Of a stretch of 64,000 nt of DNA, positions 35,022 to 50,911 are shown one piece after another. Made by a program: the position numbers and the translations under genes. This DNA is from Tetrahymena thermophila SB210 (Eukaryota > Ciliophora > Oligohymenophorea > Hymenostomatida > Tetrahymenidae). The stretch covers positions 774,363 through 838,362 of the forward strand of contig NW_002476361.1 in the NCBI RefSeq assembly GCF_000189635.1, written 5' to 3'. Every line of letters starts with the position of its first letter. Within the stretch, counting starts at the first letter, position 1. A model generated the notes under the pieces. It saw only the letters and a list, made by a program, of their open reading frames with translations, did no database searches and was not told where the DNA came from.

Positions 35022-38000
35022 ATGTGCGCTTCTTATGCAAGATAACATCAGAAAAAACTATAGTTTGTACAAAATTAGTTTAGCAGCGTTGGAGGAAATA
35101 CAAGATAGAGGTTGTCAAGTGAAGAAAGAAGACATTTATTGAGTGATAAGGATGCATATATTGAATACTTAGAAACCCAATTAGATAAAGTTTGCGAGCT
35201 TTCCTTAGTTGAGAATCCGCAAATTTAGAAAAGAGTGTAGGAACTTGAATAGTCAATAACTGACCACGAAGAGAAATTTGCAAATATTACAAAACTTATA
35301 AAATTACTATAAACTTTTGCTGAAAATTAGGTAAAGAACAAGCAGAATTATTTAGCAATTTATTGATAAATTTTACAAAAAATGGCCCTTAGTTTATTCA
35401 TAAAATACAGCTGGATAAAAAATATTAATTAGCTATTTATTTTTGCTAGTTTGGTTGTATTGTTTTAAAACAGTACTGAAAATAAAACTACTTGAAATTC
35501 AAAATCAAAAATGCTTCAATTTTTATTATTGCTGTTATTACATTGAAGGCCATTTTAATAAAATAAAAATAAAAAGATGAATAAAGAGAAAGCTATATTT
35601 TAACGGATGCAAAAACCGTTTTGTTTGAGTTTGATTTTGGAGCTAAATAAATACATTTTATAAGATTTGCAAAATAAAATTAGCTAATTTGTTTTATTAT
35701 GTTTAACAACAATTTAGGAAGATGAAAATAAGTTAATTAAAGAGCACTTCAATAAGCCTTTAAATAGCTTTGGGAAAAAAATAGAAAACTTTCAAAATGA
35801 TTTGGTTAGCGAACTGAAGGATTAAATTATAAAGATTGAAGAAAAGGATGGCCAGAGGGAGTCTTAGATTTATGAGACTTTATCAGCATTTTAGAAGAAT
35901 ATTAACGATTTTGAAGTTAGAATTGAATAGTTTGCCAACTAGCTTTCAAAAGACATGGCAACAGATATAAAAATGTTAGCTACTCAAATCCAAGGTGAAG
36001 CAAACAGCTAAAACACAGCATCAATTTAACCAGATTAGCTTAGAAATTTTCCAATTGTATCTGACAATCAAGTCAAATAGAATTTAGATAAATTCAGAGA
36101 AGAAATCAATAAAAAAATTGAATTTGTTTTAAAGGAAATGAGAAAGAATGCTCTTTTAACTGATGTTGAGTGTGTAGAAACTAAATTAAAAAAAGAATAA
36201 AAAGAAAGAACTTATTTATGCAAGTTTGTAGAAGACCTTACCAGAAAAATAGACGAATTACCTCAATCCATTACAACCCGTATTTTTAAAATTAAAAATT
36301 CATAAAAAAGCTATTAGATTTATCTTAAAGCAACAAAAAAAATACTCACGAATATATAAATAGATAGATACATAGTTATAGAGATAGATATATAGCGATA
36401 TCTCCTTTTCAAATAAATTTCAAAAAATTAAATGATTGAAAAGCCAAACATAAAATTTGAAATAAAATCTAATTGTTTTTATTTAAATTTTTCATAATTA
36501 TATTGGAATTAGATATTTAGTTATTAAAATTATTCTTTAAATTAACTTAGGTGCTAGCACTTCAAGAAATGTCTCCCCTTCAGCAGTTTAAGAATCAAAT
36601 TAATTTAAATTAGTTAAGTAAATTGAAAGTGATATTGAGGATTTAAAAGAAGTAGTAAATGCTTTAGTCGATAAGATTGAAGAATAAGATAAGTAAAATA
36701 CAACTCATTAAATTTAAATTAACTTATTGAATTTTTTTATCAAAATAGGAAGAAAAAGTCTTCATTTATAACAAAAGACTAATTTGATAGCTTAGAGAAA
36801 AATTTGACATTACAAATCTCAAGATTTGTTGATCGTTTTTAGAACTTTTAAGCAGTAAATTAAATAATATTTTACATAAAAAACATTATAAAATATCATT
36901 AATTAGAACCCTTCATAAAATGTTGCTTATGATGAATCTTTAAGGGAATCTGATAATTAAAGAAGTAATAATAATTTCTCAGCACGACAATAATACTCTA
37001 CATTAAAGAGTGATTAATATTTAAGTAAAATAATTAAAGATCAGAAATAATATTTATTTATTGATTTTTTATTGAATATTAAGCTTAATAAATGAGATCT
37101 CCTTAGTTTGAATAGCAAGGATGGTAGTAATAATAAATGTTACAGCAAAATTAGTATTAATTAAATAACCAAAGTGCAGAAATACACCCTGAAGACGACT
37201 CTTACATGATGCAATAAAAATATTCTCCAATAATTTAAGACGACCAAGACCTAAGGGATACTCTGATTTCTAAAAAAGATAAAAACACATCATTAAATAA
37301 CTAATAGTCAGGTGGAGATAATAATTTAGGAGAAAGCTTTGGGTTAAATTAAAATAGTCATATTTCTAACAATCTTTCAGATAAATTAGATTAAAATAAA
37401 AATAAATCGAGAAAGAAATCTAGTAATTAAGAAGAGATTCTTGATTAAGTAAATAAAATTAATAAATATTTTTGATAGAAAAATAAAATTTTAACAAAAG
37501 TATCCATAGAGAGAGAAGAGAGGAGTGGCATCTTCTAGTTCTAAATCAATAACTAGATAATCAGATAAAGAAAATAAATAAAATTCTAATTCATAGAACA
37601 GAGGTAGAAAAGCTACCGACGAATCAGTCACTACACTTAAAAAGAATAAAAGTATTGCTTTTTAATTCATTAATTGAAAAATTGTTAATAAAATTTTTAA
37701 TTTTTAGAAAGAGAATTAAAATCTGAGTCCAAATCTATGTCAAAAAGTCCTTCGAATATAGGAGAAGTTTCCAGCACTAAAAGCATTAATGCTTCAAGAA
37801 AATTATCCTAACAAAATATATCTATAGACAGATAATCTAAATCTAACACAAGAGTAACATTAACTGAACCTGAAGAAACTCGTATTAAATCGCCTCTATC
37901 TAATATATCGTAATTTCTATATTAATTTTCTTAACTAAATAAATTTTTCTTATTTACCTTATTTGTAGTGAATTTATATTAAACAAATGAATAAACTTTA

Positions 38001-38326
38001 ATAATTTAATAGAAAAAATAAAAGTGGGTTTGAGTCAAATCAAAAGTCCAAGATAAAAAATAAATCTCCTTCTCCTATAGGTAATACTAATAAATTCGCT
38101 GAGAAGAAGAGACAAAATGGAGAGAAAATAAAAGAGTTATTCAAAAAAAAGAAGTAGATGGATTAAAATAGCTCTTCTCATACTAATTAAAATCACTCAA
38201 TATCTTAAAAATCAGCCAATATTTCAGTAATTATTTTTAAATTCTAACAGATAAATAAAATTCTTTAACAACATAATTAAATATTAGGTAAATGAAAAAA
38301 AATAAGGAGATAAAAAGAAGAAATGA
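35022..38326 (+). CDS. ten-exon coiled-coil protein with basic Ser-rich C-terminus
   Basis: Predicted exons: 35022-35330, 35718-36279, 36551-36692, 36749-36854, 36907-37024, 37084-37448, 37501-37651, 37708-37909, 38013-38226 and 38288-38326, totalling 735 aa with consistent phases. Residues 1-100 include a conserved-looking block (LSDKDAYIEYLETQLDKV), and residues of about 105-400 are continuous coiled coil. The second half is disordered: Gln/Asn-rich, then rich in Ser, Lys and Arg, ending VNEKKQGDKKKK. I do not recognise the family. A cytoskeletal or basal-body scaffold is plausible from the coiled coil, and it lies next to a FAM161 gene on the same strand, but that is inference. The first intron (387 nt) is long for this window and could hide an exon. 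Confidence 0.65.
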
Positions 38327-38841
38327 TTAAAATGATTTAATGAATAATTATCAAAAAATAATAATAATTTTAGCTATACAAAATAATAAAATTAACTAAC
38401 TAACTAACCTGTTACAATATAGTTTGAGATAGAATTTATTTACCCCTTAAAGATTAAATATTGAACAAATATTACAAAAATAAAAATGAACACAAAAATA
38501 TCCTACAAATAAAATTAAATAAAATGATAAAGTAATTAAAATATTAGATTAGCATCAACTAAAAGTCTTTTTCTTAAAAAATAAATACAAATTATGTCTA
38601 TAAATAAATAAATAATATACAAACATTTTTATATTTAAAACTGTATTTATTTATTTAATATATTGTTTTATTATAATCCCAATTTGTTTGTTACAAATAA
38701 ATCTTACCTAAAAATTTCAAAATTATACTGGATTTGATTTATTAATAAAAACACAATCTATTTAGCTTTCATTTTACTTTTTTCATTGAAATAATATTAT
38801 ATATACTTCCTCTTATATCAGTTTCTAAATCAGCTTCTTAC
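38327..38841. other. convergent 3' intergenic region
   Basis: AT-rich DNA between the 3' ends of the coiled-coil gene (+) and the Cgi121-like gene (-). No gene or terminator structure recognised. Confidence 0.4.
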
Positions 38842-39526
38842 TCAGTAATACCATATAACTAATTATTTATTTATTTTATTGAAAAATTGTATTAATCCTA
38901 TTTAAATTTTCAATTATTTTACTCTTTTTATCTATTCTAGATCTATAAAAGATCCTATTTGGCTTATAGGCAACTCATTTCCTTTTATGTTTGCTTATTA
39001 AAAATTTATTTAATCATTTAATCCAGCCTAAAAAAATGATAATTTACCATCTAGCTCATCAAAAATGTTGCAGCCCTCCAATTATTACAAAACTAAGATG
39101 CTTGGTTGATTGAAATCAAATACCTTGAATAGTTCTATTTCTGGTGCCTTTTATTTTTGATTTAATATTGTTTATTCATAATATTCAAATACTTTTTATC
39201 ATACTTTTGAACTTTCTGGAGAAAGATAAAATATTAAAGATTTACTTGTCAAATTTTCTTGTTGAGTATAAATTCTATTCAATCCAATAAGGATTTCCTT
39301 TAGTGATACGATCTGTTTATATTTAAAAGTCAGCTAAAATTAGAACATTTAAAGTATACTTAATTACCAATTTAGCGTTAAGGAATGTGAAGTTAGCATT
39401 CTTGCTATTTAATAGCTCTATAACTTATAATGGATTACTAATTTTTTCATATAGATATACTTGGACAGTGACTGGCTACTGTAAATTATCAAAAGTATAA
39501 GAGTAGGGAGTTGATTAGATTTGCAT
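38842..39526 (-). CDS. KEOPS complex subunit Cgi121/TPRKB homologue
   Basis: Predicted exons: 39368-39526, 39205-39312 and 38842-39147 (minus strand), joined in phase to 190 aa, close to the 175 aa or so of the animal protein. KEOPS makes the t6A37 modification on ANN-decoding tRNAs, and Cgi121/TPRKB binds the Bud32 kinase subunit and the tRNA CCA end. Evidence: exon 2 reads VSLKEILIGLNRI then SLIFYLSPESS, matching the family order of a helix, then a strand ending in SP. Exon 3 gives APEIELFKVFDFNQPSILVL, which lines up without gaps with the SEALKKFGI...SIL segment of TPRKB, and ends with a DLEQIKRVKQL helix like the family's last helix. Apparent TGA codons in this region fall inside 55- and 57-nt introns. 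Confidence 0.7.
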
Positions 39527-42500
39527 TTTGATTATCTATCAGTAATTTAAATATAGCTGCTTAATAAAATATCTTTTAATAAACTTAATAAAAATATCTC
39601 TATGTAGAAACAAATAAAACACAAAAGCAGAGTAAATAGAGTTGTCTACTAAATATTTTATGAATAATTTATACTAAAATTAATATAAATATTTAATTTA
39701 ACTAAATAAAAAATAAATAAATATTTTAAAATAATTTTTTTTGAAAGATAAATATGCTAATCAATTTAATTATATTTTTTATTATATTTATTAAATCAAT
39801 TAAATAATATTTTTAATTAATTTATTCATTGTTTTTATTCAAGTCATAAATATTTTAATTTTTTTGATAATTTTTATTAAGATTTCATTTATAATTAGAA
39901 AAATAATGAATGTAGAACTTAAAACCAACCAAACATAATTTTTGATATATATTTCACTTGTAAACAAAATTTTAATTATTTTTTTCAAATTTAACCTAAA
40001 ATATCCAGAATATCTGCTTTTAAAAGTCATGAAATGCTTATGTCAGTCAATAGAGATTTAAGAAATTTACTTAATTTTTCATAAAAAAAAATTAATTGCA
40101 ATAAATCTGAATTATATTGAAAATATTTTTATATTTTTATTAATTAAATCTTATTCAAGAAGTTTATAAATAATTATTAAATGAAAACACTATAAATAAT
40201 AAGTAGAAATCTGATCATAAAGATAGCTAATTACAAAATAAAATCTTAATATGCAAACTTTATCTCAATCTTAATCGTTATTTAAGTAAGGAATAAATAA
40301 ATGATTGTTGATCTTATCAAAAATAAGTCCTTCAGATTTTCGATATAATAAACAAAGTTCAATATTAGATTTTTAAGACATCATATTAGATATTTATTCT
40401 AATTTTTTTCTAATTCATTTTGAGTAAAAATGTCGAAATTTTCGATATAACAAACAACCCTCAATACATAATTTTTAAAATATTTGAAATTCTTTTTTTT
40501 CAAAAAGTTTAATTAAATTTTAGAATAACATAAATAACAAATAATCATTTAAATTAAAATTCAAAATATAAATTAATTTCATTTTAATTTATGTTGATGA
40601 AGGGAAAATAAAATTGTTTTATATATTCAAAAATTAAAAATAAATCAAATTTCTAATAACTTAAATTTATTAATATTAAAATAAAAGTATTTATTTAATT
40701 TTATAAAATATAAGTTAATTTATCCAAAAAGTTAGTACTTCAAAAAGTTAAATATTTTTACAGCAAGCTAAATATATACCCAATTAGATAGATAACCCAT
40801 CCCCATCATCTCCTATTTAGCTTCTTTTGTAATCAAAAATACATCAAATACTTAAATAAATAAGATTGTATTTATCCAAAAGATTTAAGTTTAATGTTTA
40901 AAGGTTTAGTCAATTATTAGCCTAATTAAGTAATCACTTAATTATTCAAATAATTAATTCTAATTTAAGATAATTTACATATTTAGAGATACTATTAAAT
41001 ATATAAGTTACATATAGTTAGTTAATCTCATTTTAATATATTTTATAGCCTTTAATAAATATAATTAATTATTATGTATAAATGAGCCATTGTTTAAAAT
41101 GTTTTGAATACCTAAAATGTGTTGATCCTTAAAAGTAATGAAATTATTAGAGGTCATTTGTAACATTTTTAAATTCCTTTTACTAAGACTTTTGTTTTTA
41201 TTTTTAAAAATACTTAAATTAATTTACATACACTGAATATTAAATTTTTAATGGCTACTCAATTTTATAATAACAAGCAAACTATTTATGATAAAAAATG
41301 AAAATAAAATAATAATATTTCAATATCAGAATTAAAATTTACTTCATCTAATGTTTAAAAATTTATTTTATTAGCTTTTATTTTAATATTTTCTTAAAAA
41401 TTAATAAATTGAAATTAGTTATTTATTTATTAATTCAAATTTTGAAAAATCTTTTTGTTTTGTTGAGAATAATTAAGTTTCTTATTATAATTCATCATTT
41501 TTTAATATGAGAAGTTATTTAATTTTATAAATTTTTTGTTTTTTAATTTATTTAAATACCAATTAGATAAATTTATTTTAATGCTTTAAATTAATATTTT
41601 TATTATTTATTTGTTTGTTTGTTTTGAAATTGATATTTTTTTTATCATGTTAATTTGATTAAGTTATATTCTAATTTACTTGAAAAAGAAATAGAAAAAT
41701 AAAATTTAATATCTTTTTTTAAAAATAAGCTGTAAAAAATTATGAAATGTATGCGATTAAATTAATTTGATAGTTTTTTTTATTTAAATAAATATAAAAA
41801 TGGTTTTAGCTTCAGATAAAGTAGATTTGAGAAATATATAATTAGACTACAAGTCTATAATTTAAATTTATTACCAATAATTTAATTGAAAAACTTCTTG
41901 TTACATCATATTCTATTAGTTTATGTTTCTTTTTTATTTTTTAGTTATGTAATAATTTAAAAGTGGATCATTTTGAAATAAAAAATTATATATAATGATA
42001 AGGCACTTTAAGAAACAAATTGTAAGGTTTATCGCAATTTGAAATAATAATTTACTTATTAATAAATGGAAAATTTTTACCATTTGAAATAAAAGTGAAT
42101 GGAATTAAAATATGCTTTTAATAATATTAATAAATATTTTTTTAATTATTTTTAATATAATTTTATTTAAAATAAAACATTTTTTAGCTTACTTTCAAAT
42201 CATTACTTGAGGAAGTAAGAAAATGTATTTCTATTAAATTTTTTAGGTAGAAAAATTTTTGTTTTACTGACATTTAATCTTGACTCTATATTTTATAATA
42301 AATTATTAAAATATTATAGACAAATAAACAAAGACAGATATCACTTAATCAGCCAATAAGTCAAATAAATTAATTAAAGTAAGTAAGTAGTGTGTTTTTA
42401 CAAATATTGTATACACTTTTAAAGTAATGAGAATTAAAAGATTTAAATATCTTTAATAATATAATATGAAGAGAATAAATTAACAGATTTAATATACAAG

Positions 42501-42546
42501 GTTTATTATACAAATTAAATATATTTTTTTTATAATAATTTGATTG
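39527..42546. other. 3-kb intergenic region
   Basis: No supportable gene on either strand; the frame 39839-40030 is a low-complexity Ile/Lys translation. A short dispersed repeat occurs at about 40336-40385 and 40437-40485 (shared core 'ttttcgatata' plus 'aaacaa'). A slightly less AT-rich patch near 40780-40830 ('aacccatccccatcatc') has no recognisable function. Confidence 0.45.
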
Positions 42547-44865
<2,319 letters not shown>

Positions 44866-45802
44866 TTGAACTTGGTAATCTTAATTTATTTTTTGTTACA
44901 ATTATTTTTATTAACAATTAATAATTAATTAATTAATTATTTATAAAATTTGGGATCAGATATTTAGACAAAAAAATAAGCCACAATAACTAAAGTAGAT
45001 TCACAAAATTTTTCTAGCTGCTGAGGTTAATTTAAATAAGCTTGTTCGTTCAAAGCTACTCAAAAAAAATATCAGCTAATTTTCTACATATAACATAACT
45101 TTTTTAAGAATTAATCTCCTAACACCTTAAGAAATTAATTTTTGAATTTTTATGACATTTTATATTTAATTTATGAAAGTTTATATTCATAATTACAATA
45201 AATATTGGATCTGCTTTCAATGTGATAAAAATAGACAGATTAAAACAACAATTATTATTAGATTTATTAGTTAATAAATTTGATAAATTGCTTTTTAAAA
45301 AAACTCTTTTGAATTTTTTACCAATTTTGAAAGACAATTATGTTAAAAAGAGAATCAGTAAAAATTATAGTAAAAGATTAAAAAGATATTTAAAATTTAT
45401 AAATTAGTAAACACAGAAGATACATATATACATACAAAGAAATAATAGAGCATTTTAAATTAATTCAAAATTAATAAATAAATTATTGGATATCTTACTA
45501 ACTAAATCAGTGAAAAAATTAATAAATTCATTAGATTTTATTTAGATTCATAAATCACAATTGTTAGCAATTAATTTTACTTGTTAATGTCAAGAAAGAA
45601 AGAAATTAACAAAGATTTATTTTCTTTTGATTATTGAATTCTTTCATTTAATATAAAAAATACTTAGATAAAATATTTGTAAGAATTAAACTAAAGTCCT
45701 TTAAAAGCAATAATATCAGAGCATTAAAAGTAATTAAGGAAGTAAGCAAGTAAAAAAGTAGCTTTTAAAAAAAAATAGGCAAGGGATACAATAAATAAGA
45801 TA
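44866..45802. promoter_or_regulatory. divergent intergenic region
   Basis: DNA of about 940 bp between the divergent TPR kinase (-) and membrane-protein (+) genes, so it carries both promoters. Open frames at 45119-45407 on both strands are Lys/Asn/Ile-rich shadows of AT-rich sequence. No specific element seen. Confidence 0.4.
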
Positions 45803-48800
45803 ATGTCTAGCATTTTTAAATCTAACTATTCTCGAAAACTCAAATCTGAAGAGTTGACAGGAGGTAAATTAGAAGTACCTTAAGAAGATTATACATGTTA
45901 GGGAAAATATGATATAGTGAAAAGATAAACCTACTTTTCAGCATTACAAATACTATTAGGCATAGCTCTTTCAGTATGTGGATTCTTCTTAAATTATCAG
46001 TTTCCTTTTTTCGGTAATCAAAGCATATTCATAATAGGCATAGGAATTACACTTTTCGGATTAGTTGCACTAATATGGTGTATGAAAGATGTTAATAAAA
46101 TTAAAGATAAACTAAATATTGAATATTGGTATAACACACAAGATCATACCCTCTCTAAGATATTATTTATAGCTTCAATCATAAAGGCAATATTTTTACT
46201 TACTACAGTCATTACACTCTTCATTTATAAAAGCACAGCTAATAATTATTTTTAAGCCACCACTCAGTCAGATGATGCAAGTAATTAAATTTGATTATTT
46301 AAAAACAAATAATATAGTAGAAATAAAATGTTAAGATAAGTAAAATGAAAATAAGTATGCATAGTATTAATTTTTAATTGATAAATATAAGCACAATAAA
46401 GCAATTATATAAATAATTTAAATATAAAATAAATAGGTTAGCTACAGAGCAACATTAATTAGTACAATCTTTTCTTTCAAATCACTATTGCTATTTCACT
46501 TGCAAGCATAATTATTTTGGTTTGCACAACATATTCTGCATATGCTTTCTCAAACACAGCAACTTCCTTCAGAATCTCTTTGTATGCTTTTACTCTTCTC
46601 AATGTAATTTATTACTTACTTAAAACTCAAAAAACTTATTTTGAACAAAATTGATAATATTTATAGATTTATTTATAAATCACACAACCAACATAGAGCG
46701 GTTGAATTTATCAAATTTAATTGATAAATATTCAAATTTTTTTCAAAATTTTTTCATAACTGACTAATAAAAATTAATTAAGTAATCAAAGATATTTATT
46801 TATATTCTTTGAATGTCCCAATCAAATCCAAACATAAAATATAAATATCATGTATTATTTCATTATTCACTATAGTAAAAGTTTTACAACTTAAATTTTA
46901 AATTTGATAATAATTTAATAACCCTTTAAGTTAAATATTAGAATTTATATAGCTAAAATAGAATAATTACATTATATTTTATTTTAATATAAAGATAGCT
47001 TTTTGTGGAGGAATGATTTATGCTACTTTATCAACTTAGAAAATAGAAAATATTCACTCTTTGCAGGGAATTGCTGATTTTTGGTCTATTAGAGTTATAT
47101 TTTACATAACAGGTGTATATTTATCTACTTTAATAGCCATTTTAATTACAAATTTCACAAAATCAATGAATCATTATATGTCTATGGGCACTTTGCTTTT
47201 ACTGATTTGTGTGGTGTTTGTATCTTTCAATGGTAAGATTTATAGAAATGCAAGAGAAGTTAGCAACTTTGCTTAAAGTAACTGCTAAAATGAAATGCAG
47301 ATGATCCATTAAGATTTTTTGGTAAAATCTGGTTGCCCCAATAAATATATTTTCAAATAAAAAGATCAAGTCTATCCTGATTGTGAAATGGACTAATAAA
47401 CTGTTTTTTGGGAAAATGATTTAGACAAACAAAACTAGGACAAACTTAATTAGATCTAGTGTCTAAATAAGAAATGTTGTGGCATAACAGGAAAGTTATA
47501 TGCAGATTGGTTTTATGTAATAGCTACTTTAGGTAAATAAAATAAATATAAATCAAACAATTTTTATTTTACTTAAAAAATTTATTCAAAAGGCCAATTA
47601 ATTTCTTAGCAAAGCTTTGTTATCATCGGAATTTGTTACTATCTAAGTACAAGATATTCTGGCAGCAGCTCATATTATAAAAAGTTAGAATGTCTGTTTT
47701 TGGTTTTAGGTATGTTAGTTTTATCAGCATGGGTATTCCTAGTTGTTTACTATCAATATTAGCCTATTTCATAAAAACCAGGGCTTCAATCTTAACTAGA
47801 AATTCCTGATCCTACTGCAGATACTTATAAGCTTTATTAGTATGCAGATGTAACTAAGAGAATTTAGTGTGAAAAGTCTTTTTCTTAATACTTTAACATT
47901 TACTATTAAACTTAATTTTCTAAAAATGAAATATTTGAATGTGTTGATGATTGCTAAACAGCTATAATTAGGGTCTCTGTAACTGCTACATACTACAAAA
48001 TAATTGTAAATTTATTATGTTTTTATATTTATTTCTAATTATATAATGAAATAATAAAGCTCTCGTAAAGTTTTAATGATCCTCATATCAAAATTTTCGA
48101 TTCCAGATTCTAATCAGTGTTTAATGTGGGAGATATTCAACCTAACACAGATTTTGTAGCTGCAGAAGGCACAATTTCTACTGTTAAAAATTTTTTCATG
48201 CAAAATGTTTGTCTGTACTCTTACGAACCCCAAGCTAACCGTAATAATTAAATCTTAATGATATTTTTAAAGTTTATTTTTATTAATCTTTATTTTTTGT
48301 TTTTAAATAAATTAGATAATTTAATAGTAAGAGTGTCTAAAATTAGTCCTACTACAGGAAGTATTCTTAAAAAAATTGATTTTAAACCTTCTAAATCAGT
48401 AAATAAATTTGAAATTGTTTTTATTTAATTTTCTAAATCTTTAAATGATTTTATTAATTTTTTAAATATTTAAAAAAGGTATTGAAAAAGATCAATAAAA
48501 AAAATAATTAATTAGATGTAAGTTATTCTCAAACTTTTGATGATACGAATGAGTAACAAATAAATAAAAATGTAAGCTTTTAATCAGTACTAATTACTGT
48601 TAAAGATGCTGAAACTAATCAGGATATATAAAATAAATTAATAAACTTATAAGTACACTTCCATCATCAAGAATGTATAGAATAAAATAATACTCCTTCT
48701 GTCGAGTTGTCAGGAATTTAAAGCCAATTTTTAGTAAAAAACTTGTACACAAACACTTACACAATTTTTGTTAAAGTTGATGGATATAATTACTCTTGCA

Positions 48801-49429
48801 AAAGAATATAATTAACAGAGCATTATTAAACAACAGAATAGATAGTTTACTTGAATAAAAACTTACAAAACAAAGAGATGAGAGTAGTTTTAGAGTGGAA
48901 TAAAAATAACTTTGCCTAATTGGATTTATTAGTCACTTTATCAACTGACAAATCAACTGATTGTATAGCTGGCTATTTCAATGAGAATTGCCAGAAAATC
49001 TATTACGAAAGAAAAAGCTAGCATCCTTATTATTAAAGTATTAAAATTGATAAACTAGGTGCTAATGATTATCTCTTCTACATAAAGCATAATTTATCTT
49101 AAAAATCATACAACGATCTTGTTGCTTCTGGCAAAAAGAACCTAAATTAAATTTTAGCAGAATCTGGTGCTCACTTCTCAATTTATGTAGCTGATCTTGA
49201 GTACCCTGTCTATGAAAGTGGTATAGCATATTTTGATACTAACATTTCAACAGACGAGAATTTAATTTGGCTTGTATCTTGTATGAATGGAATTTATGGA
49301 AATTAAGTATACTCTTTAAATCAGTATTGGACAATTAAATCAACAAACGAATTCATTATAAAAAGTTCTGGCTAAGAACTTCCAAGCTCTGAAATCTGCT
49401 CCAACTACCTCAAGTCTATGTTTAATTGA
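45803..49429 (+). CDS. multipass membrane protein with CCG loop and large Cys-containing C-terminal domain
   Basis: Predicted exons: 45803-46280, 46437-46603, 46995-47532, 47593-48005, 48060-48240, 48316-48398 and 48479-49429, totalling 936 aa, with all phases consistent. The first half has about eight hydrophobic helices (for example FSALQILLGIALSVCGFF, IIGIGITLFGLVALIW, LLLLICVVFVSF and FLVLGMLVLSAWVFLVVYY). Between the sixth and the seventh lies a Cys-rich loop with a CCG motif (NKKCCGITGK), which recalls the large loop of tetraspanins, although the helix count differs. About 550 residues follow the last helix, with scattered cysteines and no further membrane segment. I would call it tetraspanin-like only tentatively. 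Function unknown; a cell-surface location is likely. Confidence 0.65.
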
Positions 49430-50911
49430 TAATTTAAAAATTAAAATGCATACCTATTATCTTAAAATTAAAATAATTAATTCAAAATTCAACATTTTTG
49501 TGCTTCCATTTATTTTTATTAGTAAAAAAGTTATAATAAAATTAATCTCAGTGTTTTAAAAATTAATAATGCTCCATTTTATTCAAAATATTTTTAAAAA
49601 TTTGTAGAATTTAAAAACATTAAAAAAGAAATATTTCTTTTTGTAATAAATTTAAAATATCAAATTTAATTCTAATTTTGTATTAAATTTATTATAAAAG
49701 CAATTTTTATTTAAAATAAAATTAAATAATGAAGCTAAAAATATGAATGGGGAACGAATATTAATGATTTTAAATCAAAATAATAAAGATTTTATAATAA
49801 GAGAATAAATTGTTTGAAAATAATTTAAGTTTTTGTATTGAAAAAAATTAAAAAATAATTCTAAAAATTTTTAAAAATAAGATAAATTATAATGTTAAAA
49901 CAATAATTAATTCTTAATAAACAAGTAAACTTTTAATCATTAAGATAAATAGAATTAATTGAGATAGATTTTTATCATATAACATCTTTATTGAAGTAGT
50001 CTTTTTTTATTAAATTAAAAAAACATTAATTTATAATAAGCGTTTAAAAAGTAATTAAAATTACAAATTTAAAGTAGAGTAAATTAATATTTAAATAATT
50101 TTAATGATATAGTTTTTAATAACTCAAAGATCCAGCAAAAGTCAATAAAAAATGGTCCTTGAGTAAAATAATGTGATTCAATTCATAAAAGATTAAAAAA
50201 TTAGATAGTTGCTTTTATATTTCAATTTGTTAGAGAAAGTTTAACATTCTTAATAACAAACAATTCAGCCAGCCAGAAATATATTTATTTTATATACAAA
50301 ATATGAATGAAAAAATTGAGATTAAAAAAATATTTATTTTATAATAAATAAAATCTTGTTAAAGAAAAAATTTTTATAAGAATTAAATAAATAATAATTT
50401 ATTTATTATAAAAATTAATAAAATAGAATGAATATTAATTAAAACACATTAAAAGCAAACTATTTATTTTTAAGTGTTATTCAAATAAACATTTATCATT
50501 TAATGTTTTATTTTTTAAATTAAAAATTCTTATTTTATTAATAAGACTTTTATTATATTAAATTTTTATTTTTTAATAAAATTCATTCATAAAAATTTGA
50601 ATTTATTTTAAAAAAATATTATTTTAAAAATTGTAATTTTTCTTATTCATTTGATCAAGTTTATTTTTTACAAATGAAGTCTCTACTTTCATAAAATTTC
50701 TAAATTTATTGTATTAAAGAAAAGTTTTTATCTCCATAAAAATTAATTAAGTGCTTATGGAAGATATTACTAGCATAATATATAAAATGTTTGTTTTTCG
50801 AATAATTTAAAAGATATGTTGCATTCAAAAGCTAATAAATAGTTGCTTCATATTCAATTGATATTTTTAGGATAAGATTATAAATTTATTTCAAGGTTTT
50901 TAAATTCATTT
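49430..50911. other. intergenic, AT-rich
   Basis: About 1.5 kb of very AT-rich sequence with no supportable coding frame, RNA gene or repeat. Confidence 0.45.

Noticed and set aside
39148..39204. In-frame TGA as a selenocysteine codon in the Cgi121-like gene
   Set aside because: The TGA lies inside a 57-nt GT...AG segment, and removing it restores the family-conserved sequence on both sides, so an intron is the simpler reading.
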